Translations under genes and position numbers: made by a program
The notes under the pieces: generated by a model
The model's database searches: none
The model's input: the letters and a program-made list of their open reading frames with translations, nothing else
What the model was told of the DNA's origin: nothing
Source: Pseudarthrobacter sp. NBSH8
GTDB lineage: Bacteria > Actinomycetota > Actinomycetes > Actinomycetales > Micrococcaceae
DNA length: 64,000 nt
Assembly: GCF_014217545.1 (NCBI RefSeq)
Contig: NZ_CP043178.1
Coordinates: forward strand, 3,782,001-3,846,000
Direction: 5' to 3'
Part shown: positions 8,964-17,106 of the stretch, in pieces
Layout of the letters: the number at the start of each line of letters is the position of its first letter
How positions within the stretch are numbered: the first letter of the stretch is position 1

Positions 8964-10487
8964 TTAGTCCTGGAAGTACTCCACCTTGGCACCGATGGTG
9001 TTGAGCCGTTCCGCCAAATCCTCGTAGCCGCGCTCGATCACGTAGATGTTCCGCAGCTCCGACACTCCCCGCGCCGCAAGCATGGCCAGCAGCAGGCAGG
9101 CGGCGGGGCGGAGTGCCGGCGGGCAGCCCACCTCGGCGGCCCGCCACTTCGTGGGGCCATTGACGTAGATCCGGTGCGGGTCCAGCAGCTGCACCTGGGC
9201 GCCGAGCCGGTTGAGTTCGGTGAGGTAGATGGCCCGGTTCTCGTAGACCCAGTCATGGATCATGGTCTGGCCATGGGCGTTGGCGGCAATGACCGCGAAG
9301 AACGGCAAGTTGTCGATGTTCAGGCCGGGGAACGGCATGGGGTGGATCTTGTCCTCCGGAGCCCGCAACTCGGACGGTTTCGTAGTCACATCCACCAGCC
9401 GGGTGCGGCCGTTGCGCGCCACGTACTCGCCGGAAATCTCCAGCTGCTGGCCCATCTGCTCCAGCGTGGCCAGCTCGATCTCCATGAACTCGATGGGGAC
9501 GCGGCGGACGGTCACCTCTGAGTTGGTGACGATGCCGGCGGTGATGAGGCTCATGGCCTCAATGGGGTCCTCGGACGGGAAATATTCAATGTCGAGGTCG
9601 ATGAGCGGCTGACCGGTGATCTTCAGGGTTGTAGTGCCCACGCCGTCGATCGTCACGCCCAGCATCTCGAGGTAGAAGCAGAGGTCCTGAACCATGTAGT
9701 TGGGGCTGGCGTTACGGATGATGGTGGTGCCGCGGCGGTGCGCCGCTGCCATGATCGCGTTCTCGGTGACGGTGTCCCCGCGTTCCGTCAGCACAAAGGA
9801 GCGGTCGTGAGCGTCCGGCGGCGGAGCCTGCACGGCATAGAAACCGGCGGTGGCCTCCACTGACAGCCCGAACTGGCGCAAGGCCTGCATGTGCGGCTCA
9901 ACCGTCCGCGTGCCCAGATCGCACCCGCCGGCATACGGCAGGCGGTACTCTGCGGATTCGTCCAGGAGCGGGCCCAGGAGCATGATCACGCTGCGTGTGC
10001 GCCGCGCGGCGTCCACATCCATGGCGTCAAGGTCCAGGACGGCGGGGCGGCGGAGCTGGAGGTCTGTGTCGTTGAGCCACGTGCATTCGACGCCGATGCT
10101 GGTGAGGACCTCGACGATCCGGTTGACCTCTTCGATCCGGGCGAGGCGGCGCAGGACGGTGGTGCCGCGGTTGATCAGGCTGGCGCACAGCAGCGCCACA
10201 CCGGCGTTTTTGCTGCTGTTGACATCCACGGCCCCGGACAGCGTGCGGCCGCCTTCAATCCGCAGGTGCGTCATCTGTGGTTTGCCCACTTTGACGATGC
10301 TGCGGTCCAGAATCGCTTCGAGCCGCTGGATCATCTTCAGGCTCAGGTTCTGCTTGCCCTGCTCCATCCGGGCGACGGCGCTTTGGCTGGTTCCCAGCGC
10401 GCCGGCGAGCTGGCCCTGGGTCCAGCCCTTCTCGGTCCTGGCGTCCCTGAGTGTGGCGGCGATGTGCTCGGCGGTTTCCTGAATCAT
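8964..10487 (-). CDS. MurA-like enolpyruvyl transferase with N-terminal XRE helix-turn-helix
   Basis: 507 residues in two parts. Residues 1-65 form an XRE/Cro helix-turn-helix ([20 protein letters not shown], then [16 protein letters not shown]). From about residue 72 the protein is a UDP-GlcNAc 1-carboxyvinyltransferase. SSKNAG gives the Lys-Asn pair (K93, N94), [16 protein letters not shown] holds the catalytic loop cysteine (C189), and [16 protein letters not shown] matches the late conserved block. All key MurA residues sought were found, so the enzyme may be active in the first committed step of peptidoglycan synthesis. The HTH suggests self-regulation or a second role. It is probably a second MurA, not the housekeeping copy. 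Confidence 0.88.
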   Translation of the reverse strand: MIQETAEHIAATLRDARTEKGWTQGQLAGALGTSQSAVARMEQGKQNLSLKMIQRLEAILDRSIVKVGKPQMTHLRIEGGRTLSGAVDVNSSKNAGVALLCASLINRGTTVLRRLARIEEVNRIVEVLTSIGVECTWLNDTDLQLRRPAVLDLDAMDVDAARRTRSVIMLLGPLLDESAEYRLPYAGGCDLGTRTVEPHMQALRQFGLSVEATAGFYAVQAPPPDAHDRSFVLTERGDTVTENAIMAAAHRRGTTIIRNASPNYMVQDLCFYLEMLGVTIDGVGTTTLKITGQPLIDLDIEYFPSEDPIEAMSLITAGIVTNSEVTVRRVPIEFMEIELATLEQMGQQLEISGEYVARNGRTRLVDVTTKPSELRAPEDKIHPMPFPGLNIDNLPFFAVIAANAHGQTMIHDWVYENRAIYLTELNRLGAQVQLLDPHRIYVNGPTKWRAAEVGCPPALRPAACLLLAMLAARGVSELRNIYVIERGYEDLAERLNTIGAKVEYFQD

Positions 10488-10577
10488 AGGAAAAAAATAT
10501 CACAAGTGAGTTATTTTATGGGATATGAAATCGGAGTGGCCACTGAACTCCCAGCAAATACCCGACTCATGAGATAG

Positions 10578-10654
10578 CCGCTCCTTGATGGTTGTCCTTG
10601 ACCCCGCCACTCGCTCGGCGGGAGACTGAAACATCGGGTCCACCCGATAAGCGG
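10578..10654 (+). promoter_or_regulatory. Structured 5' leader, possible three-way junction
   Basis: Three nested stems can be drawn in the leader of the next gene: CCGCT (10578-10582) with AGCGG (10650-10654), CCCGCC (10603-10608) with GGCGGG (10617-10622), and ATCGGG (10633-10638) with CCCGAT (10643-10648). The arrangement ends 13 bases before the ribosome site. It does not match a riboswitch class known to me; it may be a regulatory leader or chance pairing in GC-rich DNA. Confidence 0.35.
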
Positions 10655-10679
10655 AAGAATGCGATGCAGGAGGCCTGCC

Positions 10680-11513
10680 ATGTATGGGAATGCGGCTACA
10701 GCATCCCGTGTTTTAGCGTGTGCCATCTTATGCCTGCTCTTGGCCCTTTGCGGGATTATCGTGGCGCCGGCGTCCGTGGCCGCCCCTTCACCCGGCGAGG
10801 GCGCCGAGCAAGCACTGGGTAACGATGTCTCGTGGCCTCAGTGCAACAAGGCGCTTCCCGCCGCTCCAGCTTTCGGGATCGTTGGCGTCAACAATGGCCT
10901 GGCCAGCACCACTAACCCCTGCCTCGCCGAACTGCTCCGCTGGGCCGAAGCCATCACGGTGAACCCGACCGATCAGCCGTCCGTGGCCCTTTACGTCAAC
11001 ACCGCCAACCCGGGTCACGCTGGCTCCTGGTGGCCCACCAGTAACAACTACCCCGCAGCCCACGCTGTGTCCAACCCCTACGGCACCTGCAAGGACAAGG
11101 ACGTTGGCACGGCGTGCGCATACATGTACGGCTACGCCAAGGCGTACGACGACGCCAACATCCGCGGCATCAGCAGCCCCTCGGACTACCTGTGGTGGCT
11201 CGATGTTGAAACCGGCAACAGCTGGTCCCTCGACAAGAATGCCAACCGTGCCGTTCTGGAAGGTATGACCGACCTTTTTCACAGCATCGGCGCCGACGTC
11301 GGCATCTACTCCTCGGCCTATCAATGGGGACAGATCGTGGGCACCGTCAGCCGCTCCAGCAACCTTTATGCCCTGCCCACCTGGCTGGCAGGCGCCCTCA
11401 ATGCCTTCGGAGCCACGGCCAACTGCTCGAATGCGCCGTTGAACCCCGGTGGCACAGTCACCCTGACCCAGTTCGTCTCCAGGGGCTTCGACTACAACCA
11501 CTCGTGCATTTAG
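10680..11513 (+). CDS. Secreted GH25-like TIM-barrel protein
   Basis: 277 residues from the ATG at 10680, which has a perfect AGGAGG six bases upstream; an earlier ATG would overlap that site. A signal peptide with a long hydrophobic core (about residues 10-35) ends near SVAAPS. The mature part begins GNDVSWPQC, and YLWWLDVETGNSW near the middle carries the acidic pair expected at the end of a GH25 or DUF1906-type strand. IGADVGIYSSAYQW and the C-terminal TLTQFVSRGFDYNHSC complete the pattern. Cell-wall hydrolysis is a possibility, but catalytic residues were not established. Paired cysteines suggest disulfides in the exported protein. Confidence 0.75.
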   Translation: MYGNAATASRVLACAILCLLLALCGIIVAPASVAAPSPGEGAEQALGNDVSWPQCNKALPAAPAFGIVGVNNGLASTTNPCLAELLRWAEAITVNPTDQPSVALYVNTANPGHAGSWWPTSNNYPAAHAVSNPYGTCKDKDVGTACAYMYGYAKAYDDANIRGISSPSDYLWWLDVETGNSWSLDKNANRAVLEGMTDLFHSIGADVGIYSSAYQWGQIVGTVSRSSNLYALPTWLAGALNAFGATANCSNAPLNPGGTVTLTQFVSRGFDYNHSCI

Positions 11514-11561
11514 CAAGCACTGCGCGCCGTAGCCAGAATCCGGAAGCATGGCCCGCCCTTA

Positions 11562-12356
11562 CTAGCGCCAGACGAAGTTCCAGGTCCCCATTACAGCCGC
11601 GGCAACCACAGCGGCCGCCGCGATCAGCAGGCCGCCCGCCAGCACCCAGGCGTCCAACGTCGAATAGGTGGACTCCCGGGCCCACGTCCGCTGCCCGGTG
11701 CCAAAACCGCGCGCTTCCATGGTGATGGCCAGGCGGGACGCGCGGCGGATGGCCTGGACCAGGAGCCCAAAGCTCTGCCCGAGGGTGGCCCGCAGCCGTT
11801 GCAGCGGGGTGCCCTGCGAGCCCACCCCGCGGGCCCGCCGCGCCATGCCGATGGTCTGCCATTCCTCGGCCATAAGTCCCACCAGGCGCATCGCGGCCAG
11901 CGTGCCGAGGACAAACCGGTGCGGCAACCGGGCTCTCTGCGCCAGCGCATCCGCGAGGTCAGTGGGGTCTGTGCACGTCATAAGGAGGATCGCCGGCAGT
12001 GCTATCGCGAGGCCGCGCAGCATAAAGCCGATTCCCAGCTGCAGGGAACCTTCGCTGATGGACCAGATTCCGACGTCGAGCAGTACGGCGCCGCTATCGG
12101 CCGCGACGATCGCCGTGCTCCAGCCGCCCAGGGCGGACGCGATGATGAGCGGCCAACCGCGCTGCCACAACAGGCGCAGGGTGAGGCCGGCCAGCGGGAA
12201 GAGCGCCAGCTCGGCAACGAGCGCGGTGGTGGCGGACACCCAGTCGATGGAGAGCGCCAGCACCAGCGTGATGAGGAAAACGACGCCGAACTTGGCCAAC
12301 GGGTTGGCGCGCGTCAGCAGCGCCTGGTTGCCGCGGAGAGTCAGTGCGTCCCTCAT
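11562..12356 (-). CDS. ECF transporter transmembrane subunit (EcfT)
   Basis: 264 residues. It carries several membrane segments (FGVVFLITLVLALSIDWVS, ELALFPLAGLTLRLLW and others) and a cytoplasmic helical region with the two Ala-Arg-Gly type coupling motifs of EcfT proteins (ARRARGVGS and MEARGFGTG), which contact the ATPases. It is the last gene of the TPP-riboswitch operon; its start overlaps the stop of the ATPase gene by four bases. The partner S-component is the YkoE-like protein upstream, so the likely cargo is thiamine or its hydroxymethylpyrimidine precursor. Confidence 0.88.
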   Translation of the reverse strand: MRDALTLRGNQALLTRANPLAKFGVVFLITLVLALSIDWVSATTALVAELALFPLAGLTLRLLWQRGWPLIIASALGGWSTAIVAADSGAVLLDVGIWSISEGSLQLGIGFMLRGLAIALPAILLMTCTDPTDLADALAQRARLPHRFVLGTLAAMRLVGLMAEEWQTIGMARRARGVGSQGTPLQRLRATLGQSFGLLVQAIRRASRLAITMEARGFGTGQRTWARESTYSTLDAWVLAGGLLIAAAAVVAAAVMGTWNFVWR

Positions 12357-13996
12357 GCCGCACCCGCTTCCTGGCGGGCGCCGCCGCGTGAGGCCGGGCC
12401 AAGCCGCAGTTCGGCCCCGCCCAGGACGGCGCTGAATTCCTGGTCGTGGGTCACGGAAACCACGGAGGTTCCGGCGTCGAGCAGTTCTGAGAGGAACGAT
12501 GCGAGTTCGGCCCAGGTGTTGGCGTCCTGGCCGAAGGTCGGCTCGTCCAGCACCAGCACTCGCGGGTGGGCCGCCAGGACCGTGGCCACCGACAGGCGCC
12601 GCTTTTCGCCGCCGGACAACGTGTACGGATTGGCGTCCACCAGGTGCGTCAGGCGCAGCCGTTCCAGCAGCTCTTCAACCCGCTCTTCGCCATGGCCCAG
12701 ATGCCGCGGGCCGAACATCAGTTCGTCCAGCACCCGGCCGGTAACGAACTGGTGCTCGGGCTCCTGGAACACGGTTCCGATGCGGGAAATCAGCTGGTTG
12801 GCTTTCCATTTGAAGGGATCGATCCCGGCCCCCTCGGAAAGCTCGACGGCGGCGGACACCTTCCCCGCCACTGGTGCCAAAAGCCCGGCGAGCGTTAGCG
12901 CAAACGTTGACTTGCCGGCGCCGTTGGGACCCGTGACGGTGAGTGCGTGGCCGGAACGGACCTGGGCGGTGATGCCCAGCTGCACCGGCACGGGCGGGAT
13001 GGTCCGGAAGCCGCGGCGCCGCGGACGCTCGCGGGAGACGGCCAGGTCCTCAGCGGCCAGCAGCAGGTCACCGGAGCCTGTGGACGCGCGGCGGCGGGTT
13101 GCCGGAATATACCCCGGCACCCACACGCCCGCGCCGATCAGCATTTCCCGCGCCTCGTCGAGTACCTGGTCCGGCGGCCCGTCCAGCAAGACGGCGGACG
13201 TACCGGCCAAACTTCCTGCGGAGCCCGCAGCGGAGCCCGGCTGGAGCACCACAATCCGGTCCACCAGGTCCTTCCAGACGGACACGCGGTGTTCCACCAC
13301 AACGAGTGTGGCGCCGGTTTTGTCCAGGCAGCGGCCCACTGCGTCCCGGACTTCCAGCACGCCGGCGGGATCCAGGTTCGCGGTGGGCTCGTCCAGCAGG
13401 ATCAGCCCGGGCCGCATCGCGAGGATCCCGGCCAGCGCCAGTCGCTGCTTCTGTCCGCCGGACAGGGCCGACGTCGGGTGGTCCAGCGGGAGCCCGGCGG
13501 CACCTGGCCCGCCGTTGGCGTCCACACCTGTGCCATTGGCGTTCAAACCAGCTCCGCCGCCCCCGGCACTTCGCAGCCCGACGTCGTCGAGCGCTTCATG
13601 GACGCGCCGCCAGATCTCGTCCCGCGGAACGGCGAGGTTCTCGGCGCCGAAGGCGACGTCGTCGCCCAGGCGCGACAGAACCACCTGCGTTTCCGGGTCC
13701 TGCTGCATCAGCCCCGAGCGGCCGCGCTGCCCGCGGGGAACCACCCCGTCGATCAGCAGCGAACCGGTTTCGTCGGCGTCGTCTCCTTCATCCCCCAGCA
13801 CCCCTGCGAGCGCGTGCAGCAGCGTTGACTTGCCGGCGCCCGACGGGCCCAGCAGCAGCACCCGCTCGCCGGGAGCGATGTCGAGGTCGAGCCCGTGGAC
13901 GGCGGGGGCGGAACGGCCGGCATGCCGCCAGCCCCAGCCACGGGCGGACACCGCGGCGGGGCGCACTCCGGAAGCGCCGGCGTCGGAAGCGGTCAT
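12353..13996 (-). CDS. ECF transporter ATPase with two fused ABC domains
   Basis: 547 residues. The first ABC domain has Walker A GPSGAGKSTLL, signature LSGGQKQRLALAG and Walker B LILLDEPTANLD. The second has Walker A GPNGAGKSTFAL, signature LSGGEKRRLSVAT and Walker B VLVLDEPTFGQD. It is therefore an EcfA-EcfA' pair in one chain. The ATG at 13996 shares its A with the stop of the S-component gene (TGATG), arguing against longer readings. It powers the import complex formed with EcfT and the YkoE-like subunit. A Gly/Asn/Ala-rich insert lies between the first domain's Walker A and signature motif (about residues 140-165). Confidence 0.92.
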   Translation of the reverse strand: MTASDAGASGVRPAAVSARGWGWRHAGRSAPAVHGLDLDIAPGERVLLLGPSGAGKSTLLHALAGVLGDEGDDADETGSLLIDGVVPRGQRGRSGLMQQDPETQVVLSRLGDDVAFGAENLAVPRDEIWRRVHEALDDVGLRSAGGGGAGLNANGTGVDANGGPGAAGLPLDHPTSALSGGQKQRLALAGILAMRPGLILLDEPTANLDPAGVLEVRDAVGRCLDKTGATLVVVEHRVSVWKDLVDRIVVLQPGSAAGSAGSLAGTSAVLLDGPPDQVLDEAREMLIGAGVWVPGYIPATRRRASTGSGDLLLAAEDLAVSRERPRRRGFRTIPPVPVQLGITAQVRSGHALTVTGPNGAGKSTFALTLAGLLAPVAGKVSAAVELSEGAGIDPFKWKANQLISRIGTVFQEPEHQFVTGRVLDELMFGPRHLGHGEERVEELLERLRLTHLVDANPYTLSGGEKRRLSVATVLAAHPRVLVLDEPTFGQDANTWAELASFLSELLDAGTSVVSVTHDQEFSAVLGGAELRLGPASRGGARQEAGAA

Positions 13997-14646
13997 CAGT
14001 TGAAGACGGGCTCCGAAGCTGCCTTCCGGGACGCGAACGAGCTCAGCACGCCGGTCCTGGCCAGGCCGCGGGTGGCGATCCAGGACAGCGCGCCCGCAAT
14101 CACCGCGCCGGAGATGGTGCAGAAAACGATGTACGCAAGCTTGTCGCCGGGCTCGTACGCGATGTTCCAGCCCCACGGCAGGAACGAGTCGTTGAGGCCG
14201 CAGAACAGGCCCGCCCCGGCACCGGCCAGGAGAGCGGCGATGAGGTTGTACTTCTGGTGCAGGAAGGACTTGAACCGGAAGTTGCCGTACACCAGCAGGA
14301 AGAACACCAGTTCGGCGCCTAGGCCCTGGAGGAGTCCGGAGATCAGCACCGTGGCGCCGTACTGCGAGCCCATGATGAGTTCGCCGGTGGCGGCCACAGC
14401 TTCGCAGAAGAGCGCCGCGCCGGGTTTGCGGATGATGAGCATGCCCAGCACTGCCGGGATCATCCAGCCGCCGGCGATCAGGCCGGTCAGCGGGGGGTAA
14501 ACGGCATTCATTGGTGCGGAAACGATGCCGGCGCCCTGGGACCAGGCCCAGAAGATCACGCCACCGGTGATGGCGATGAGCGCCGCCACCACGATGTCCA
14601 CAACACGCCAGGTATTGCCGGTCTTTTTGATTGCTGCAGTTGTCAT
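13996..14646 (-). CDS. ykoE: ECF S-component, YkoE family (thiamine/HMP uptake)
   Basis: 216 residues with about six membrane segments (VVDIVVAALIAITGGVIFWAW, LTGLIAGGWMIPAVLGMLII and others). The MGSQYGATVLISGLLQGLGAE block and the overall pattern fit the YkoE substrate-binding subunit. It is the first gene after a TPP riboswitch and is followed by ATPase and EcfT genes, matching ykoEDC-type operons. These import thiamine-related pyrimidines. The exact ligand (thiamine or hydroxymethylpyrimidine) cannot be decided from sequence. Confidence 0.88.
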   Translation of the reverse strand: MTTAAIKKTGNTWRVVDIVVAALIAITGGVIFWAWSQGAGIVSAPMNAVYPPLTGLIAGGWMIPAVLGMLIIRKPGAALFCEAVAATGELIMGSQYGATVLISGLLQGLGAELVFFLLVYGNFRFKSFLHQKYNLIAALLAGAGAGLFCGLNDSFLPWGWNIAYEPGDKLAYIVFCTISGAVIAGALSWIATRGLARTGVLSSFASRKAASEPVFN

Positions 14647-14724
14647 TCGGTCCTCCTGAGGATCAGGAGGGGAAAGTGCCCCGGCGTGCGGCGCTGCCGC
14701 CGTTTCCGGACACTTCGAGAACTC

Positions 14725-14845
14725 GACTCCCTTGCGCCGGTACTAACCGGATCAGGTTCGAGGGTCTGCGGCTGTCCGCACTCTCAGCGCCTGCCTGCGG
14801 TTCCCTGGCAATGCCAGTGATGTCCGACGGCGGCGCTCCCCTGTC
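14725..14845 (-). promoter_or_regulatory. TPP riboswitch (THI element)
   Basis: Read on the minus strand, the leader holds the classical blocks AGGGGAGC, GCTGAGAGTGCGG, GACCCTCGAACCTGATC and CGGTTAGTACCGGCGCAAGG, in the order and spacing of thiamine pyrophosphate riboswitches. It lies about 80 bases ahead of the ykoE-type gene and is expected to shut the operon down when thiamine is sufficient. Confidence 0.95.
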
Positions 14846-14908
14846 GTAATAAATCTGCCCTGATGGGCGTACTCCAGTTTACACCGCGGGCGGGGTAGAT
14901 TGTGGGCC

Positions 14909-15451
14909 ATGACTGCCAACAACCCGACTGTGACTGCGTTCAATCCCGATGCGACGGTGCCCCAGCCGGTGGGGCTGCTGGAGGCCCTGATCGCCCGCAT
15001 CGAGGGCGAGATCAGCGAGCTGCAGTTTCCCCATTTCACCAGGGATGATTCCCTCAATCTGGGGCTGCTGCTGGTGGAGCTCGGCAAATCGCGCCGGCTG
15101 CCTATCGCGATCGACATCACGAAGGGTGACCAGGTCCTTTTCCATGTTGCCCTGGACGGCGCCACCCCCGACAACGAGCACTGGATCCGGGCGAAGCAGC
15201 GCACCGCCGCCAGGTATGAGATCCCGTCGTTGCTGGTGGGCCTCCGCGGCAGGCTGCACGGCGGCCGGATCGAGGACCACGGCTGGTACGACGAAACCGT
15301 CTACGCGGCCCACGGCGGCTGCTTCCCGGTCTACGTCGCCGGCGTGGGCGCCGTAGCCACGGTGACGGTCTCGGGCCTGCCCCAGCAGCAGGACCACGAT
15401 CTCGTGGTGGAAGCCCTGCGGGAGATTCTGGAGTCCATGCAGCCGGGTTAG
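14909..15451 (+). CDS. UPF0303 / HbpS-like family protein
   Basis: 180 residues, soluble. The blocks SLNLGLLLVELGKSRRLPI, AIDITKGDQVLFHVALDG, DNEHWIRAKQRTA and HGGCFPVYVAGVGAVATV match the UPF0303 branch of the GlcG/HbpS-like fold. Members have been linked to heme or redox sensing, but no enzymatic role is established. The ATG at 14909 is chosen over a TTG three codons earlier. It is divergent from the thiamine operon. Confidence 0.82.
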   Translation: MTANNPTVTAFNPDATVPQPVGLLEALIARIEGEISELQFPHFTRDDSLNLGLLLVELGKSRRLPIAIDITKGDQVLFHVALDGATPDNEHWIRAKQRTAARYEIPSLLVGLRGRLHGGRIEDHGWYDETVYAAHGGCFPVYVAGVGAVATVTVSGLPQQQDHDLVVEALREILESMQPG

Positions 15452-15492
15452 GCTAAAGACAGTCCCGGATCCGCTCACAAGGAGTTCAACGA

Positions 15493-15756
15493 ATGAACCT
15501 GTTCATCAAGCTGCTCGGCACCGCAATCAGCCTCGGCGCCGGATTCGTCGGCACCAAGATGGTCAATACCGTGTGGGAAAAGTCCACCGGCCGGAAGGCT
15601 CCCACCGGCAAGGATGAAGACACCCCCACGAGCCTCCGCTCGGCGCTGACGTTCGCGCTTATTTCGGCCTCGGTCAGCACCATCATTCAGGTGCTGGCCA
15701 ACCGCGGCACACAGCGGGCCATTACCCGCTTCGCCAAGTCCCAGGACATCGTCTAA
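15493..15756 (+). CDS. DUF4235 family small membrane protein
   Basis: 87 residues with an N-terminal membrane segment (LLGTAISLGAGFVGTKMV) and a second one (LTFALISASVSTIIQVLAN). The NTVWEKSTGRKAPT link between them is typical of DUF4235, a small actinobacterial family of unknown function. An AAGGAG ribosome site precedes the ATG. A long palindrome follows 16 bases after the stop. Confidence 0.85.
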   Translation: MNLFIKLLGTAISLGAGFVGTKMVNTVWEKSTGRKAPTGKDEDTPTSLRSALTFALISASVSTIIQVLANRGTQRAITRFAKSQDIV

Positions 15757-15772
15757 GCGCACCACCAACACA

Positions 15773-15837
15773 TGAGTTTTTGTCCAGATAAAGGCCTCCA
15801 AACGGCCCTGACGCCGTGTTATCTGGACAAAAACTCA
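15773..15837. repeat. Palindromic repeat, family C
   Basis: A perfect 19-base inverted repeat (15773-15791 and 15819-15837; core TTTTTGTCCAGATAA) encloses a 27-base loop. It sits between the convergent DUF4235 and mnhG genes, 16 and 36 bases from their stops. It may act as a bidirectional terminator. No second copy of this arm was noticed in the window. Confidence 0.88.
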
Positions 15838-15873
15838 CGCGCGGGGCGGGACGTTAGCATCGGCGAGTGAGGC

Positions 15874-16296
15874 TCAGTCCCGCCGCCCGCCGTCGTACGC
15901 TTCATCCCGGGACGAGTCATCCCGGGACGATTGTGCCGCCTTCTGAACCACGGCGTCGAGTTCATCGGAGCTGAGCAGCTCGCGGTGCAGGTGTTTGGTG
16001 CGGTACCCGGCGCGGCCCACCATGTGGGCGGAAACCGGCACGGTCAGCAGCTGGAAAATCCAGGCCACGAGCAGCGCGGGCCACACCCACCAGGTGCGCA
16101 TCTGCAGGCCGATGGCCGCAAGGAGCAGGAACAGCCCCAGCACCTGGGGCTTGGTGGCCGCGTGCATGCGGCTGAGCAGGTCCGGAAAACGGAGCAGTCC
16201 GACGGCGGCGGCGAGGGACATGAGGGCACCCACCACCAGGAACACCGCCGACACGGTATCGATGACGTTATCAACCACGCTGGCCTCAGGATTCAT
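15874..16296 (-). CDS. mnhG: Mrp Na+/H+ antiporter subunit G
   Basis: 140 residues with three membrane segments. The MrpG signature VGLLRFPDLLSRMHAATKPQVLG is present. The C-terminal tail is charged and contains the doubled SRDDSSRDE. The ATG at 16296 is preferred because it overlaps the end of mnhF by 11 bases. It is the last gene of the antiporter operon, whose complex exchanges cytoplasmic Na+ (or other monovalent cations) for protons. Confidence 0.93.
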   Translation of the reverse strand: MNPEASVVDNVIDTVSAVFLVVGALMSLAAAVGLLRFPDLLSRMHAATKPQVLGLFLLLAAIGLQMRTWWVWPALLVAWIFQLLTVPVSAHMVGRAGYRTKHLHRELLSSDELDAVVQKAAQSSRDDSSRDEAYDGGRRD

Positions 16297-16564
16297 TGGC
16301 TTGCTCCCGCCGGTCGGCCACAAAGCGCGCAACCGTCACTGCCCCGATGAAGCCGACAATGGACAGCGCCACCAGCAGCATCAGGTTGTTCAGGTGCCGG
16401 TTAACGGCCATATCGATGCATAGGGCCGCGCCGAGGATCGCGAGCAGGACGTCGGAGGCCAGCACCCTGTCCAGCAGCGACGGGCCGCGGGAGATCCTAA
16501 TGATGGCTCCCGCCGCTGCCAGCGAAAGAATGACTGCCGTAACAGCCAGAACGGTCTGCATCAT
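16286..16564 (-). CDS. mnhF: Mrp Na+/H+ antiporter subunit F
   Basis: 92 residues with three membrane segments. The pattern IIRISRGPSLLDRVLASDVL is diagnostic for MrpF. Start and stop overlap mnhE and mnhG, consistent with translational coupling in the hetero-oligomeric Mrp complex. Confidence 0.94.
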   Translation of the reverse strand: MMQTVLAVTAVILSLAAAGAIIRISRGPSLLDRVLASDVLLAILGAALCIDMAVNRHLNNLMLLVALSIVGFIGAVTVARFVADRREQANES

Positions 16565-17106
16565 GATGCGGCCTCCTGCCGGATTGCTTCGAGTTCTTCG
16601 CGGGAGCCCATGATCCTGATCAGGCCGGCCTCGATCGAGCGGACTTCCCTGCGCAGGTTCTCTACCTCTTCCGGGCTGCTGACGTTGAGCCCGTGGAGGT
16701 ACAAGGTGGACGTTGACCGGTCCACTTCCACCACCAAGGAGCCTGGGATCAGCGAGATCACGTGCCCGGTGGCGGTGACCATGAGGTCCTGGTGGCTCCG
16801 CAACGGCACTGCGACGACGGAGCTGATGACCCGCGGGCCGCGGACAGCCGCCAGGTACATAACCTCAACGCTCGCTGCCGCCACCCTGCCCAGGAAACGC
16901 AGGGCAAATGGCACGGCGTGAAGAATGTTGAAGCGGCCGCTGACTTCTACCGGCGGCAGGTAGAACATCCGGGCCACGAGCACGGCCAGCAACGCGCCGA
17001 ACAGCAGGTTGCCGGGGCTGAAGTCCTGCCACAGGGCGCCCCAGACGATCACCAGCCATACCAGCAGGGGCAGTTCCTGGCGCAGAGAAATCCGCCGGCG
17101 GCTCAT
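16561..17106 (-). CDS. mnhE: Mrp Na+/H+ antiporter subunit E
   Basis: 181 residues. An N-terminal membrane region (LPLLVWLVIVWGALW, then LLFGALLAVLVARMFYLPP) is followed by the cytoplasmic MrpE domain with ISSVVAVPLRSHQDLMVTA and VISLIPGSLVVEVD. Four-base overlaps link it to mnhD and mnhF. Confidence 0.93.
   Translation of the reverse strand: MSRRRISLRQELPLLVWLVIVWGALWQDFSPGNLLFGALLAVLVARMFYLPPVEVSGRFNILHAVPFALRFLGRVAAASVEVMYLAAVRGPRVISSVVAVPLRSHQDLMVTATGHVISLIPGSLVVEVDRSTSTLYLHGLNVSSPEEVENLRREVRSIEAGLIRIMGSREELEAIRQEAAS

Noticed and set aside
11799..14003. Long plus-strand open frame opposite the ECF ATPase genes
   Set aside because: Low-complexity Ser/Arg-rich translation with no domain; the minus strand holds two full ABC domains.
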